Position numbers and translations under genes: made by a program. A stretch of DNA of 64,000 nucleotides from Neurospora tetraspora. Taxonomy: Eukaryota; Ascomycota; Sordariomycetes; Sordariales; Sordariaceae. The stretch covers positions 1,984,001 to 2,048,000 of the forward strand of contig NW_026944383.1 in the NCBI RefSeq assembly GCF_033439725.1, in the 5' to 3' direction. Position 1 is the stretch's first letter, and every line of letters starts with the position of its first letter. The notes beneath the pieces are model-generated. The model did no database searches, was not told the DNA's origin, and saw only the letters and a program-made list of their open reading frames with translations. Shown here one piece after another: positions 39,396 through 49,583 of the stretch.

Positions 39396-41201
39396 CGTGT
39401 CGGCTAGGGAATCCCCCAAGTCCCGCAGTCGATCGCGTCTGAACTGTGTGTGTGTGTGATGTCTAGCTAGTGTCGGAGATCCAACGCTATAACATGGCTA
39501 TAACTCGAGAATGAAGGTGATGGAGTTTCCCAGCGGCGGGAAAGGAGGTCGGCGACGGATGCGACAAGCTGCGGCGGACAATAAACCGGGGCGCAGTGGT
39601 GTCGGCAGTGTCAAGTATACGTAAACGACGTCGCTTGGGGGTTTCGAGGTCCGGGCGCGCTACACGGGGTGTCGGGATATTGAGATCAGACGGAGGGAGG
39701 AGTGCTTGACGCAATGACGCTCGGATCGATGGGATGGCGGCACAATACAACGGTTTCGGTAGGGTACGGTATCTCGTAGGTCGAGGTTGGGGGGTTGTTG
39801 GCTGGTCGCTGATGTGTCAGGATCAGGTCGGTTGCCGTTTTGCTGTTGCAGTTGGCGGTGCTTATTTGCAGCAGCAATGGGATTGCGGTGTGTGTGCGTG
39901 TTTCGGGTCGTTGGTGAAGGAGTGTTGTCGTTATGCGGCGAAGTCAACCCTTGTATCGGAAAATAATGAGCGTATCCGTAATCCGAATTTGTTGGTTTCC
40001 AGCTGTGTTAAGGAGTGGACGGCTGAGCGAGATGTCAGCCTTTGGAAGAGAGAGTGGTGTTTGGCTTTGGCCTCGGGTCGAGTCAAAAAGTCGAAAAGTG
40101 TTGTGCAACGGGATGGGTTGCAGTTGGTTTGCAAGGAGTGGTTGGCCAAGAGCCTCGCATTGACAGGAGCGTTCTCAGCGTACCCGTCCCTTTTTTGGGT
40201 GACCTTTGGCTCCAACATTCCAATGGAACCTTGGAAATCCCCCCAGTCGATTTCAAATGCACTTTGTTCGAGATATTGAAATGGGCCGTGTCATCCATGC
40301 ACCGTCGTCATTTCTTTTTTGCCCATCAGCCCCAGGTGAGAAGGCAACCCCGAGGCACCCTTTGGGCTAGTGATCGCGGTGACCCCACTCCACGGACACA
40401 CCTCTTCACTGCTGAAGCGTGCCTGTTCCTCTGTGTGCCTGAAGTGCCAAGCTGCCCCTGAGCCAACCTAGCGTTCGTTATCAACCTTCTCCCAAGATTC
40501 GATTCTTATGCCTGGGGCTCCTTTTCTGATAGTAATGGCTCGACGCGGTGCCATAAGGTTGTGAAGCTGACAACGGACATGCCTAAACTTGGAGGTACGG
40601 AGGGCGGAATGCAGGTAGCCCGGAGGTAATTCAAACTCGGATCACCACAAACAAAGTGGCTGCATACGCACGCAGCATGTATGTACTCCAGATTTCCGTC
40701 ACACATGGGCAAACAGCTGGAGCTCAGCTGGCTGGCTGTTTGGTTCTGCCGGGCCCACTGTTCCGTCCGATATCAGCCATTCCGACACACTGTTACCAGC
40801 TGAGCACATAGTTGACCCTAACCCTGACATCTCTGTTGCTCTTGCCATGGACCTGACCAATGATGAAGCTTGCTAGCGAGTGCTCACCAGCACCATCACT
40901 TGACTTGGCAACCAGCTCGTTACGTAAGACACGCCAAGCCTTTTCTCAAGCCTCGAAATCATACCACGACCCGTAACCCACCCGTCCAGGCCGTCAAGGG
41001 GTCCGTGCACCGGAAACCTCAAAGCTTGTGCTGTTGCTGCATCATCGAAAGCCGAAAGCTCTCAATTCCCCGAAACACCTTCGCACCTGACGCCATAGCT
41101 ACCTCCCGTTCGCCGGAACCCCACCACCGACCTCGACAACAAACCCCCCCGTTGACCCGTTCGTCGAAACCCGCGTCCAGCCCGACTTAATCACAATCAC
41201 A
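39396..41201. other. Divergent promoter region, palmitoyltransferase (-) and small mitochondrial protein (+)
   Basis: 1.8 kb between two divergent genes. A short (TG)n run lies at about 39,446-39,458 in the palmitoyltransferase leader. A 181-codon + strand open frame at 39734-40279 has no recognisable domain and overlaps other open frames, so I treat it as chance. Confidence 0.55.
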
Positions 41202-42146
41202 ATGGCCTCCTTCATTGCCCGCCGTGCTTTCTCCACCACCGTCCGTCGCATGACGACTGGCGAGGAGGCTCTCAAGACCGAGTCCAAGAAGAACCCCGAG
41301 ATTCTGGTGCGTGAAATTTGAAAAATAGGGGGGACATCCTACCTCGCTTCTCCCCTCAACACATCGACGTACCAAACAGCCGGAATTGGGAGGCGTAGAA
41401 GAGCTTTGGGCGAGCTGGATCCTTGCGCCGGGCCGGGGGAATGGATGGAGAGAAAAAGCTTCGAAAATGCGCGCGCGGCGGGTTGGGTGTGTTGCGGAGA
41501 GGAGCGGGATTTGATGCATTGGTCGCGCAGAACAAGAGGAGACGAAAGAAAAGCAAAGAAGCTTGGAAGCTAACGTGGGAATTGGTGTTGCTCTGAGTAT
41601 AGGTCCTCGGTGGTGTCATGGTTGCCGCCTTCCTTGGTGCCGGTTACTACTTCGGTATGTTTCTTATCTCTCCCCAAGCTATAGCTAGCTTACCTATCGG
41701 GGAGCTATGTCCAAGCTTCCACCAAAGGGTGCAAAACAAACGAACAAAGCTCTAACATCTTGTTTCCACCACACCCAAAGGCCGCAACCCTACCACCTCT
41801 ACCGCCGAGACTGCCGTTCCCCAGACCAAGGACTCCATGCCCTGGGAGTCCGGCTCGGGCGCTGGCAAGTACCAGTACTACCCCGGCGGCGACCCCTCCG
41901 CTGCCCCCAAGGACGCCCCCAGCGCCGTCAACGTTGTCGTTATCCCCGCCGTCACCCTCCCCAAGGTACGAATCACAAACGACCCCGTACAGCTCTCCGT
42001 GTTCCTGATATCACATGTTCCCAAAACCGAGGGGTGGGCATGCACCACGGAAGATGGGGAGAAAGAAAGAACAAGATGACTAACAGCGATTTCTACTACA
42101 GTCTCTCCACGAGAAGTACAACAAGTGGGGCAAGGAGGGCTACTAA
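41202..42146 (+). CDS. Small mitochondrial single-pass membrane protein, unknown function
   Basis: Not recognised with certainty. Exons: 41202-41306, 41603-41654, 41781-41965, 42102-42146, joining in frame, 128 aa. The N-terminus MASFIARRAFSTTVRRMTTG is Arg/Ser/Thr-rich without acid, a typical mitochondrial presequence with a likely cleavage near RRM. One membrane helix follows (VLGGVMVAAFLGAGYYFG, residues 36-53), then a Pro/Gly/Ser-rich segment with MPWESGSG and KYQYYPGGDP. The protein ends LHEKYNKWGKEGY. Size and layout resemble accessory subunits of respiratory complexes or other inner-membrane proteins, but this is only an analogy. Four exons with perfect phase, GT..AG borders and coding-type codon use make the gene itself solid. 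C-rich codons suggest strong expression. Confidence 0.85.
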
Positions 42147-43019
42147 ATTATCATCTCTCTGTTATCGTCATCATGGGAGAGAGATTGCTGCGGAAGCGGC
42201 ATGAGTGGAACGGCTTGTCTCTGAAAATGAGCCCAAGTCATATATCACGACACTTGTAGATACACCTAGATTCCAATGAACAGTTCTCTTGGGCGGTTTT
42301 GGTTGATCATGAGAGAAAGACTAGTCTATAATATCACCCTCGACCCCATACAATGTGAAAGGTCTTTGTTCTTGCCTCTCAACAGCATCTTCATACTTTT
42401 GACGGTAATTCAGAGTCGGAAAGACTTGGTAAGCTGGTGATGGACACCCTCTTGGGATGAGAATGTATAGTCATCGTCCAAGTTCAAATCTGGTGGCTTC
42501 ATATATGCTTGAGCAAGATCACCACATATGTCCCGCTTGGCCTTTAACGAACCATAACCCTCGCTTGATATTCCTACAAAGATAAAAAAAAAGTGATGCC
42601 GACAACTTGACGCCGGAAACACCCAAGGTATGTCCGCCTATCCATAAGGTGCACATCCCAGTCAAGAATAATCCCCTGATGGTTCATCCTCCCAAGCCAT
42701 CCAACCAAACAAATCCCACGCACCCCAAATATCAGAACCCGACCCCAAACAAACACAAACTCAACGCCACGTAAATGCAAAGCTCTCTCAACTTTATGTC
42801 CTCTTCCGATTGCCCAGTGCAAACTTGCTTTCGTCCTTCATCTATCGCTGCTCCCACGCCTCAGCTTAGTAGTGGCCTTCTGACACCGACTGTCCAGGAA
42901 GAGCTCACCCAGGCCCGGGGTTGCTCTTCCCGATTGATGGTCCACCTCTTTCTTGTCGATACGCAGCAGTCCACCGATCGTACTACCTAAGCACTGTAGC
43001 CAGCCAGTCGCTCTTTCCC
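42147..43019. other. Intergenic, downstream of the mitochondrial protein gene
   Basis: No supportable gene. Open frames of 70-100 codons on both strands lack any known domain. Confidence 0.5.
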
Positions 43020-43140
43020 TTTTCTTTATCCTCCTTCCTCTCGCTCAGCTCTTGGTGGTTCAGGTTCTCATTCCCAACTGGCTCCGCTTTCTCAACCGTT
43101 TGTAGCTGGGCCCCTCCTTCCTGGTTCCGCTGTAAGATAA

Positions 43141-43370
43141 GTTGCTCGGTATCAACTGGAGGCTGCTGCTGCGGCTGCTGCTTCCGAGGCCGCCCCATCC
43201 CCTCTTTTCGACTGTTGCTCGGTATCAACTAGAGGCTGCTTCCGAGGCCGCCCCCTCCCCCTTTTCGGCTGTTGCTCGGTATCGGCTTGAGGCTTCTCCT
43301 CCTTCTTCTTCTTCTTCTGCTTCTGCTGCTTCCGAGGCGACCCCTTCCGCTTTTTCGGTTGTTGCTCGGG
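43141..43370 (-). repeat. Imperfect tandem array encoding AT-hook motifs, frame-shifted
   Basis: On the + strand GTTGCTCGG recurs at 43141, 43214, 43271 and 43361, with CTTCCGAGGC in between. Read on the minus strand, the units encode DTEQQPKRGRGRPRK-type sequence: KGSPRKQQK, GRGRPRKQ and GMGRPRKQQ, that is three AT-hook-like cores. The third unit carries one extra base relative to the second, so its hook lies in another frame. There is no good ATG. The array begins about 50 bp after the stop of the NC2-beta gene on the same strand, so it is either that gene's 3' UTR, an alternative exon, or a relic. Confidence 0.75.
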
Positions 43371-43419
43371 CACTTCCTGTGAAGACACAGGCGTCGGCAA
43401 CGACGCGGATTGCCCCCCC

Positions 43420-44286
43420 CTAAGTATGTCGCGCCGCGGCGTCGGCAAACTGCTCCCGTTGGATCCGCTCGAGTTCTTCGAGTGTTAGGCCGGACTGCTC
43501 GAACTTGTTTGCTTTCTTCTCTCGTCCCTATTTTGGTGTGAGTTAGCTTCACAAGAGAACGTAAAGACACAGACGAACGGAGAGTAAATGTCTCACTACC
43601 TTCTGAACCTCCTTGTGTTCCGCAGCTGCCTCTAGTACGGCAGGGACGTAGTCGGCAAAACCGAGCCGCTCGAGCGCCTGCGTGATGTGATCACAGGCAA
43701 TTGTCTTTTTCGACTCCTTCTCGGAAATCTCGTTCGCCTCGGACGATACGAGTGAAATGAACTCGACGCAGAGGTCGATGAGAAGATCCCTTGCTTCCTT
43801 GGCGAATGACAAGCCAGTCGATGATGGCAGAATCTCGCTCACAATCTTCTGGACCGTCGCTGTAGAGAAAGTTAGCTCATACCTCTGGAGTTTGCGCAGC
43901 CCGAGACCTGAAGGCTCCTGTGTGGTGAGCGTGGTTAATCCGATATTTCGTTTGCTTGAGGATAGGCACCCTCTTGGCAGCAAGATACCATCTCAACCAG
44001 CTCACCAAGCTGCAGCCTATCCTTTCGGCCTCGGGCTGCTCGGAATCACCCTCCACCACCACATCTCGAAATGATATGACATCCCAATATCATTACTGAA
44101 AAGTTAACGTACCCTTGGGAAGGGAGAGGTCATCATTGCCTACAGTAATCTAGTTAGTCAAAAAAGATCTTTGATATGTACCACTGAAAAAAAAAGGAAG
44201 CTACTCGGAAGCGGTCGGACCCCAGACCCAGAGACAATAAACGGTTCCGAGGCGTATGCATAACGGTAGCCGGAATATTTGTCCAT
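43420..44286 (-). CDS. NCB2: Negative cofactor 2 beta (Dr1), TBP-binding histone-fold repressor
   Basis: Heterodimerises with NC2-alpha through a histone fold, clamps TBP on DNA and blocks TFIIA/TFIIB entry; acts in the nucleus. Secure exons on the minus strand: 44139-44113 (NDDLSLPK), 43859-43600 (ATVQKIVSEILP, then LSFAKEARDLLIDLCVEFIS, EANEISEKESKKTIACDHI and ALERLGFADYVPAVLEAA), and 43527-43420 (GREKKANKFEQSGLTLEELE, ending AAARHT). All phases agree. The intron before 44139 has a good branch site (GACTAAC). The first exon is less sure: the ATG at 44286 is in phase with a donor at 44204 (GTAGCT) or at 44264 (GTTATG), both weak, giving about 134-154 aa in all. The core is the full length of the family. 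An AT-hook-coding array follows directly downstream. Confidence 0.88.
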
Positions 44287-46208
44287 CTTGAGTAGGTGAT
44301 CGCCATATTGCTCGGTTGAGGAAGGGGGTGAAGAAGACGTCGTGTAAAACCTTGTTGTTTATGTACAACACAGCTTTGCGTGTATATAAACTCGCCAGGC
44401 AGCAAGCCCATCGTGACGTGCTTTTTCTTATTCACTCAAAGTTCAACAATAGGTAGTGAAGAAGGAGTGGATGAAAGGGAGTGTTGTTGGTTTGGACTCA
44501 TGAGTGAGGCTCACTCCACTCAACTTGAGTGTAAGGCTGAGTGGCTTCATCATTGGGCCAACTCGACCGTGTCTGTGTACGCAAATGGGCAATGGACTTG
44601 GAGGAAAACTCTAAAAAATAAAACAGCGGCAAATTGTACAGAGTGACAACGGACCTCCAAATTCATGATCGGACATTTTGGCTGATGGATAATGGGGAGA
44701 CGTGAGAGTCTCCTACGTGCGTCGTCGTGGGGTGGTGTGTGTTGATGCCTCGAGGGGTCGGATATCGACGAGCTAGGTATAGTGGCTGAAGATGCAAAAT
44801 CCCCAACTGAGGTGCCTGGGCGAGTGATATCTCTCAAGATATGCGGCCGGTGTAATCAAAGTGTTTTGAAGTCTTTATGAGGTCGAGTTGCATGATGGTT
44901 AGGGGAGCCGAAGCTCCCTTTGAGCTCGGAGGTGCCCCGGTGAGGATGGTTGCCTTTATACACAACACATTGGCACCGCTCCCTTCACTCCAAACCACAA
45001 GTGCGGCTGGCCTGGAAGCTGCCGCCAACGGCAACTGGGCGATTGGTCCTGGCTCATTGCGCGCACCAGGGGCAACCACTTTGTCCGAGCTTCTGAGGTC
45101 AATGGTTTGATCACCTGGTCGCAACTGGTGAAGGAATGCCAAGTGCCACTGTCCCAATCAGGCTCTGGCCCACTCGCAGCAGTGAAAGTGGACCTTCCCT
45201 GGGACCCCACCACAAATTTCTGACGCCGAAATCGTTGTTCCGTTGTTCAAAAGAAAACTTGGGATCCATCCGTCGCGTCGTTAACTTCCGATTTTCTTCA
45301 GCGCCTCCTTCCTTCACCTTTCTACTTTCTTTCAGTCGCGACACCATGCGCTTCCATTGGGACACGCAGGCAACTGCAATGTTTCCATGCTGGATCACTT
45401 GACTGGACTGCTTATTGTTACTCCCAGCAATGTTCATGATAGGTAAGAACATCTTCCCCTTCCCCCCGCCAGCACAAGAACGCAATGGTTTTGGGTTTCT
45501 ATGAGGAGAATATTCGTGTCGCCCCTATCATACACAATTATGGTGATAGACACCGACAAGCCAAACGTCACTACTGATCGAAACCGAACCATTGTGTTCT
45601 TGTGTTCTGGAGTTTCAACCTCGTCAGCAGATTTGCTAACAGTTGCTCCCAGTGTCCAGCAATGGTTACCATGATCAGGTATGCCGTTTTCCTGTGGTCT
45701 TGTACCACATGGATTACTTTCGAGCCGACACCATGATGCTTTGTACTTTTCATTCCAATTCCGACACTTCATGACGGACACAACTTTCCTGAACCATCTC
45801 GACTCAACCAAATCTCGTCGACGCGCCGACTTCAACGTGTCATTTACAACTAACGTCCAGGTGCAGACCCGGACCAATACAGATGCTCGATTGCTTTTGC
45901 GCAATGGCTTCCTATCAAAGAAGTGGCTCAACCTGTCCCATCTTCCACTTCAATGGTTGCAGACAGTTTGGTCATGGAGGTAGGAATGCCGCTTGCGCTC
46001 TAGTGATGACTTGACACAGTAGGTACATTTTTTTTTTTACTTTCTCGAACACAAGCACAAACAAACATGGCAATGTGATGAATCAACTTACTTCCATGCT
46101 AGTACTGAATTTCTATGTTGATACAAGTACAGCCTTTTCATCTTTCGACTGACTTCTTGCCCCATTACTATCTTCTCCTGTCTTCGTTACTTTTTCCAGA
46201 TATGGTTG
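44287..46208. other. Intergenic, NC2-beta promoter and dehydrogenase 3' flank
   Basis: 1.9 kb. The longest open frame (165 codons, minus strand, 45434-45931) has no recognisable domain and is overlapped by open frames on the other strand. I see no gene. A run of T at about 46,028-46,038 is the only simple repeat. Confidence 0.5.
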
Positions 46209-47118
46209 CTAACTAGACAAAAGTTTCCTAGTACCACACTGCTGCTCACGATACTCCGCAACCTCCGGTCCGTTCCACTCGACGTATTTACCGGACAGGT
46301 CAGACTTGGCGTCAAGTGACAGCTTCGCGATGACCTGGGCAGGCCACTCAGGCTTGTTGAGCTTACCTTCCTCGAAGACCGAGACGAAGTCAGCGTACTC
46401 TTTATCTGACATGGCGCCTTGGCCCTTCTCGCGTATTTCCTTCTGCATGTCGGTATCAACCCGTCCTGGGCTGACTGCCACTGCTGTGACGTCTGGCTCC
46501 TCCACGGCAACGTGGCGGCAAATTGAGTTGAACGCGGCCTTGGAAGAGCCGTATGCTCCCCAAGAGGCATATGCCTTGAAAGCGGCGCCCGAGGATACGA
46601 AGATGATCTTGCCCTTGGTGGCTCGTAGATGGGGGATGGCTTCTTTGACCTGACAATTGTGTTAGCCCTGTTATTCGATCGCATTGGTCTAGGGGTGTAA
46701 AGCTCACAATGGAAAGGGCACTGAAGACGTTCACATCGTAGCACTTCTTCCAATCCTCGATGGAAGCATCGGCCAGACGTGCGATGGGATCAATTACTCC
46801 ATGGTTGACAACAACACCATCAAGCTTTCCGTAAGAAAGGAGAGCAAGCTCCACAGCTCTGTGTGCAGTCTTTTAGATACGTTAATAAACACATGGTCCT
46901 CAATCAACTTTCAAGTGATCGCCACTTACATCGGGCACTGTCATGTCGGCGGACAGGAATTTGACCTGGTCTGGATAAACCTTCACGAGCTCGCTAACGC
47001 CAAAGGACGTCCTGGCAACAAGGACAACCTTGTGCTTGGCTTTCAGTAGGTCCTGCACGACAGCAAGGCCAATGCCCTTGCTTCCGCCGGTGACAATGAT
47101 GACTTTGGGTCCAGACAT
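46209..47118 (-). CDS. Short-chain dehydrogenase/reductase (SDR, IRC24/benzil-reductase-like)
   Basis: NAD(P)-dependent oxidoreductase, probably cytosolic; substrate unknown. Exons on the minus strand: 47118-46930, 46869-46708, 46649-46209, all phase 0, 263 aa. The start is the ATG of MSGPKVIIVTGGSKGIGLAV, which places the nucleotide-binding T-G-G-S-K-G-I-G at residues 10-17. An acidic residue pair (SADMT) follows the third strand, then VVNHG at 83-87 in the position of the usual NNAG. The catalytic set is Ser136/137 in FVSSGAAF, Tyr150 and Lys154 in AYGSSK. VAVSPGRVDTDMQ is the expected PG motif after the active site. The layout matches classical SDRs close to yeast YIR035C/YIR036C, an assignment made by eye. 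The His in VVNHG is a mild departure from the family norm. Confidence 0.92.
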
Positions 47119-48236
47119 TGTGCTCGATAGTGTGTGGCTTGCTGGATATACGCTTCGATGTTTGTTTTGCTGGTGATAGTTGTGGCCGTTGTCGTTGTTC
47201 TCCTTCGGAACCCGGGGAGCTTGTGAAGTCAGAGATTTTATATGGTGACGCCTTGCACTTGGACCAACTGCAACAAAAGGTGAAGCCTGTGAACCCCACC
47301 ACAATCCCCGGCAACCCGATTGCGGGGCAGATGGAGACCCGGCCGAATTCCGGATTACGAATCGACAACACAATGATTTACCGGGGATGTTCATCATGGC
47401 ATTTCTAGAGCCGGGAAAAGTGATGGTGATGTACGGGAGGGGATAGTCTTTAGGATTGTCACGGTTTATCTATCTTGTGTTTTCCCTAAAGCGCGAATGC
47501 ATAGTTGGAGAGATGCAGTGGGTGATTCATTGTGGACTGTTGCGTGACTTCTTTTTCGGACGAACTCTATCCATGTTGGCAGCTGAGTGCTTGCTTTGCG
47601 CATGCGTGCAATGAGAGCATCCAACTTGCGCTTGCAACTGTTTGTGAGGCTGCAAACCTTTCAACTTGTCTCTGTGGTCCGGTATCCTGATGAGGTTCTT
47701 TGCTTCTAGTCTACCCTGCAGGCTCGTAGGTAATCGCGGTCTGTTCCTCTCGAAGGGGGAAATAATTACTGGATGGCACACGTTTTCCAGTTTCCGTGCT
47801 AATCGAAAGGCCAATCCCCCATATTTTTGAGTCTTTTCCAACAGATTTCTCACATCAAGATATCAAGATGCATCCTCCCAGTGATAGTCCCGGAGCTAGT
47901 CTCGCCAAGCCTGGGGGCTCTGGGGTCGAGAATGACACGAAGGGCGCGGTCCCGTCTCCCCCTCGTTTTGATGTCCAATTGCGGGACATGATAAGGGTTT
48001 GACTAAATAGCCTAAGAGAAGGGAGGTGTATATATCTAGGGAATGCTGACCAGACCAGTTGTTTCTCAAGTCTCAACTCTCGAGTAGGTTGACGGATCTA
48101 CGTAGAGACTCACCAAGAGGTTGAATTTCCTCAGAAGCTGTCCCCATCTGCCCACTTCTACTACCAGCAAAGTCACAACCCATCGGCAACTCACACTCAG
48201 GAAGAGCCTTATACATCTCATCTCGCAAACCTTACA
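47119..48236. other. Divergent promoter region, SDR (-) and FAD oxidoreductase (+)
   Basis: About 1.1 kb between two divergent oxidoreductase genes. No coding signal is supported. Sharing of regulatory elements is possible, but no specific site is identified. Confidence 0.5.
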
Positions 48237-49583
48237 ATGTCATCCACAACTACAACCACCACAAACAACACCGGCACCGTAATCCTCGGCGCCGGCATCA
48301 TCGGCGTTTCAACCGCCTACTACCTCTCCCTCTCCTCGCCCCAATCCTCCTCCTCCTCAGAAATCCACCTAATCGACCCATCCCCTACCCTCTTCTGGTC
48401 CGCCTCCGGCTTCGCCGGCGGTTTTCTCGCCCGCAACTGGTTCGCGCCCGAAGTCTCCTCTCTCGGCGCGCTCTCCTTCGCCGAGCACGCGCGTCTGGCC
48501 TCCGCCCACGACGGTCGGCGCAACTGGTCCTATGCCCCCTCTACCTCGCTGGGGTACTCGGCTGTTGCCGCCGACAAGGGCGTCAAGAAGCGCGGAGACG
48601 ATTGGTTGCGTAGCGGGACGAGTCGGGCGGAGGCGGCACCCGGGGACCAAAAGCAAAAGGTGCCGGTGTTGAGTGTGGAGGATTTAAACCAAAAAACGCC
48701 GGCGTGGTTGAGGAGGAGGGAGGGCGATGATGTGGAGGTTATTGGAGGGGAGGGAGACGCGGCGCAGTTGGAACCTGAGAGGCTTTGTCGGTTCTTGTTG
48801 GAAGAGGCGGAGGGGAGGGGGGTGAAGGTTTCGAAGGGGACGGAGGCGGTGGAGGTGTTGAGGGATGGGGAAGGGGTGGTTAGTGGTGTGGTGGTGAGGG
48901 ATGTTAAGACGGGGGAGGAGAGGGAGGTTCAATGTTCGAGGATCATCATCACGGCGGGGTGCTGGAGCGGACAGGTGTGGGAGAAGCTGTTTGGGGCTAC
49001 TTCGGAGACGGTCAAGAGGTTGCCGGTGACGAGCCTGGCGGGTTACTCGCTGGTTGTGAAGAGCCCGAGGTGGGCAGGTGCTGTTGATGGGGAGGGGTGT
49101 CATGCGGTTTATACGAGCCATGCCTTTTGCCCGGAGATCTTCTCAAGGGTGGGCGGCCAGATTTACTTTGCCGGGTTGAACTCGGCGGCGATGCCGCTGC
49201 CGAACGTAGCGGAGGGCTCAAAGGTGCCGACTGAGCCTATGCAGTTGGTCAAACAGGCGGCTAGGGAGCTACTGGGGTCAGGGAAGGATGGGGAGGATGA
49301 TTTGGAGGTGGTTAGAGAGGGTTTGTGCTTCCGGCCGGTGACGCCGTGGGGACTGCCTATTGTTGCGAGGGTGCCAGATGAGCACCTCGGAGGCGGGATC
49401 CGGACGAGCCCCGGCGCGGAGGGAGGCGTGTTCTTGGCTACCGGCCACGGGCCATGGGGAATTAGCATGAGCTTGGGCACAGGCATTGTGATGAGCGAGT
49501 TGGTCCAGGGACGGCAGCTGAGCGCAGATATCAGTGCCTTGGGATTTGACGAGAAGGTTGTTGGGAAGGCGGTCCAGGTCTAG
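48237..49583 (+). CDS. TDA3: FAD-dependent oxidoreductase (DAO family), TDA3-like
   Basis: Single exon, 448 aa. After a Thr/Asn-rich start (MSSTTTTTTNN) comes the FAD-binding dinucleotide fold GTVILGAGIIGVSTAYYLS (G18-x-G-x-x-G) ending in HLIDPSP, whose acidic residue binds the adenosine ribose. ASGFAGGFLARNWF resembles the SGxAGG flavin-contact segment of fungal TDA3/YHR009C-type proteins, which in yeast act in endosome/retromer-linked trafficking, with no established substrate. The C-terminal half has RIIITAGCWSGQVWEKLFG, LCFRPVTPWGLPIVARVP and LATGHGPWGISMSLGTG, the flavin-closing motif of DAO oxidases. Codon use in the middle third is strongly G-rich. The symbol rests on overall resemblance; a plain D-amino-acid-oxidase-like enzyme is the alternative. 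Confidence 0.85.
   Translation: MSSTTTTTTNNTGTVILGAGIIGVSTAYYLSLSSPQSSSSSEIHLIDPSPTLFWSASGFAGGFLARNWFAPEVSSLGALSFAEHARLASAHDGRRNWSYAPSTSLGYSAVAADKGVKKRGDDWLRSGTSRAEAAPGDQKQKVPVLSVEDLNQKTPAWLRRREGDDVEVIGGEGDAAQLEPERLCRFLLEEAEGRGVKVSKGTEAVEVLRDGEGVVSGVVVRDVKTGEEREVQCSRIIITAGCWSGQVWEKLFGATSETVKRLPVTSLAGYSLVVKSPRWAGAVDGEGCHAVYTSHAFCPEIFSRVGGQIYFAGLNSAAMPLPNVAEGSKVPTEPMQLVKQAARELLGSGKDGEDDLEVVREGLCFRPVTPWGLPIVARVPDEHLGGGIRTSPGAEGGVFLATGHGPWGISMSLGTGIVMSELVQGRQLSADISALGFDEKVVGKAVQV

Noticed and set aside
39393-39419. Upstream TTG as start of the DHHC palmitoyltransferase
   Set aside because: ATG at 39395 is available in the same frame; TTG starts are exceptional in fungi.
39734-40279. 181-codon + strand open frame upstream of the mitochondrial protein gene
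   Set aside because: No recognisable domain, Trp/Cys-rich composition, overlapped by open frames in other phases; chance opening in a balanced region.
45434-45931. 165-codon minus-strand open frame
   Set aside because: No motif, poor codon bias, overlapped on the other strand; no splice continuation found.
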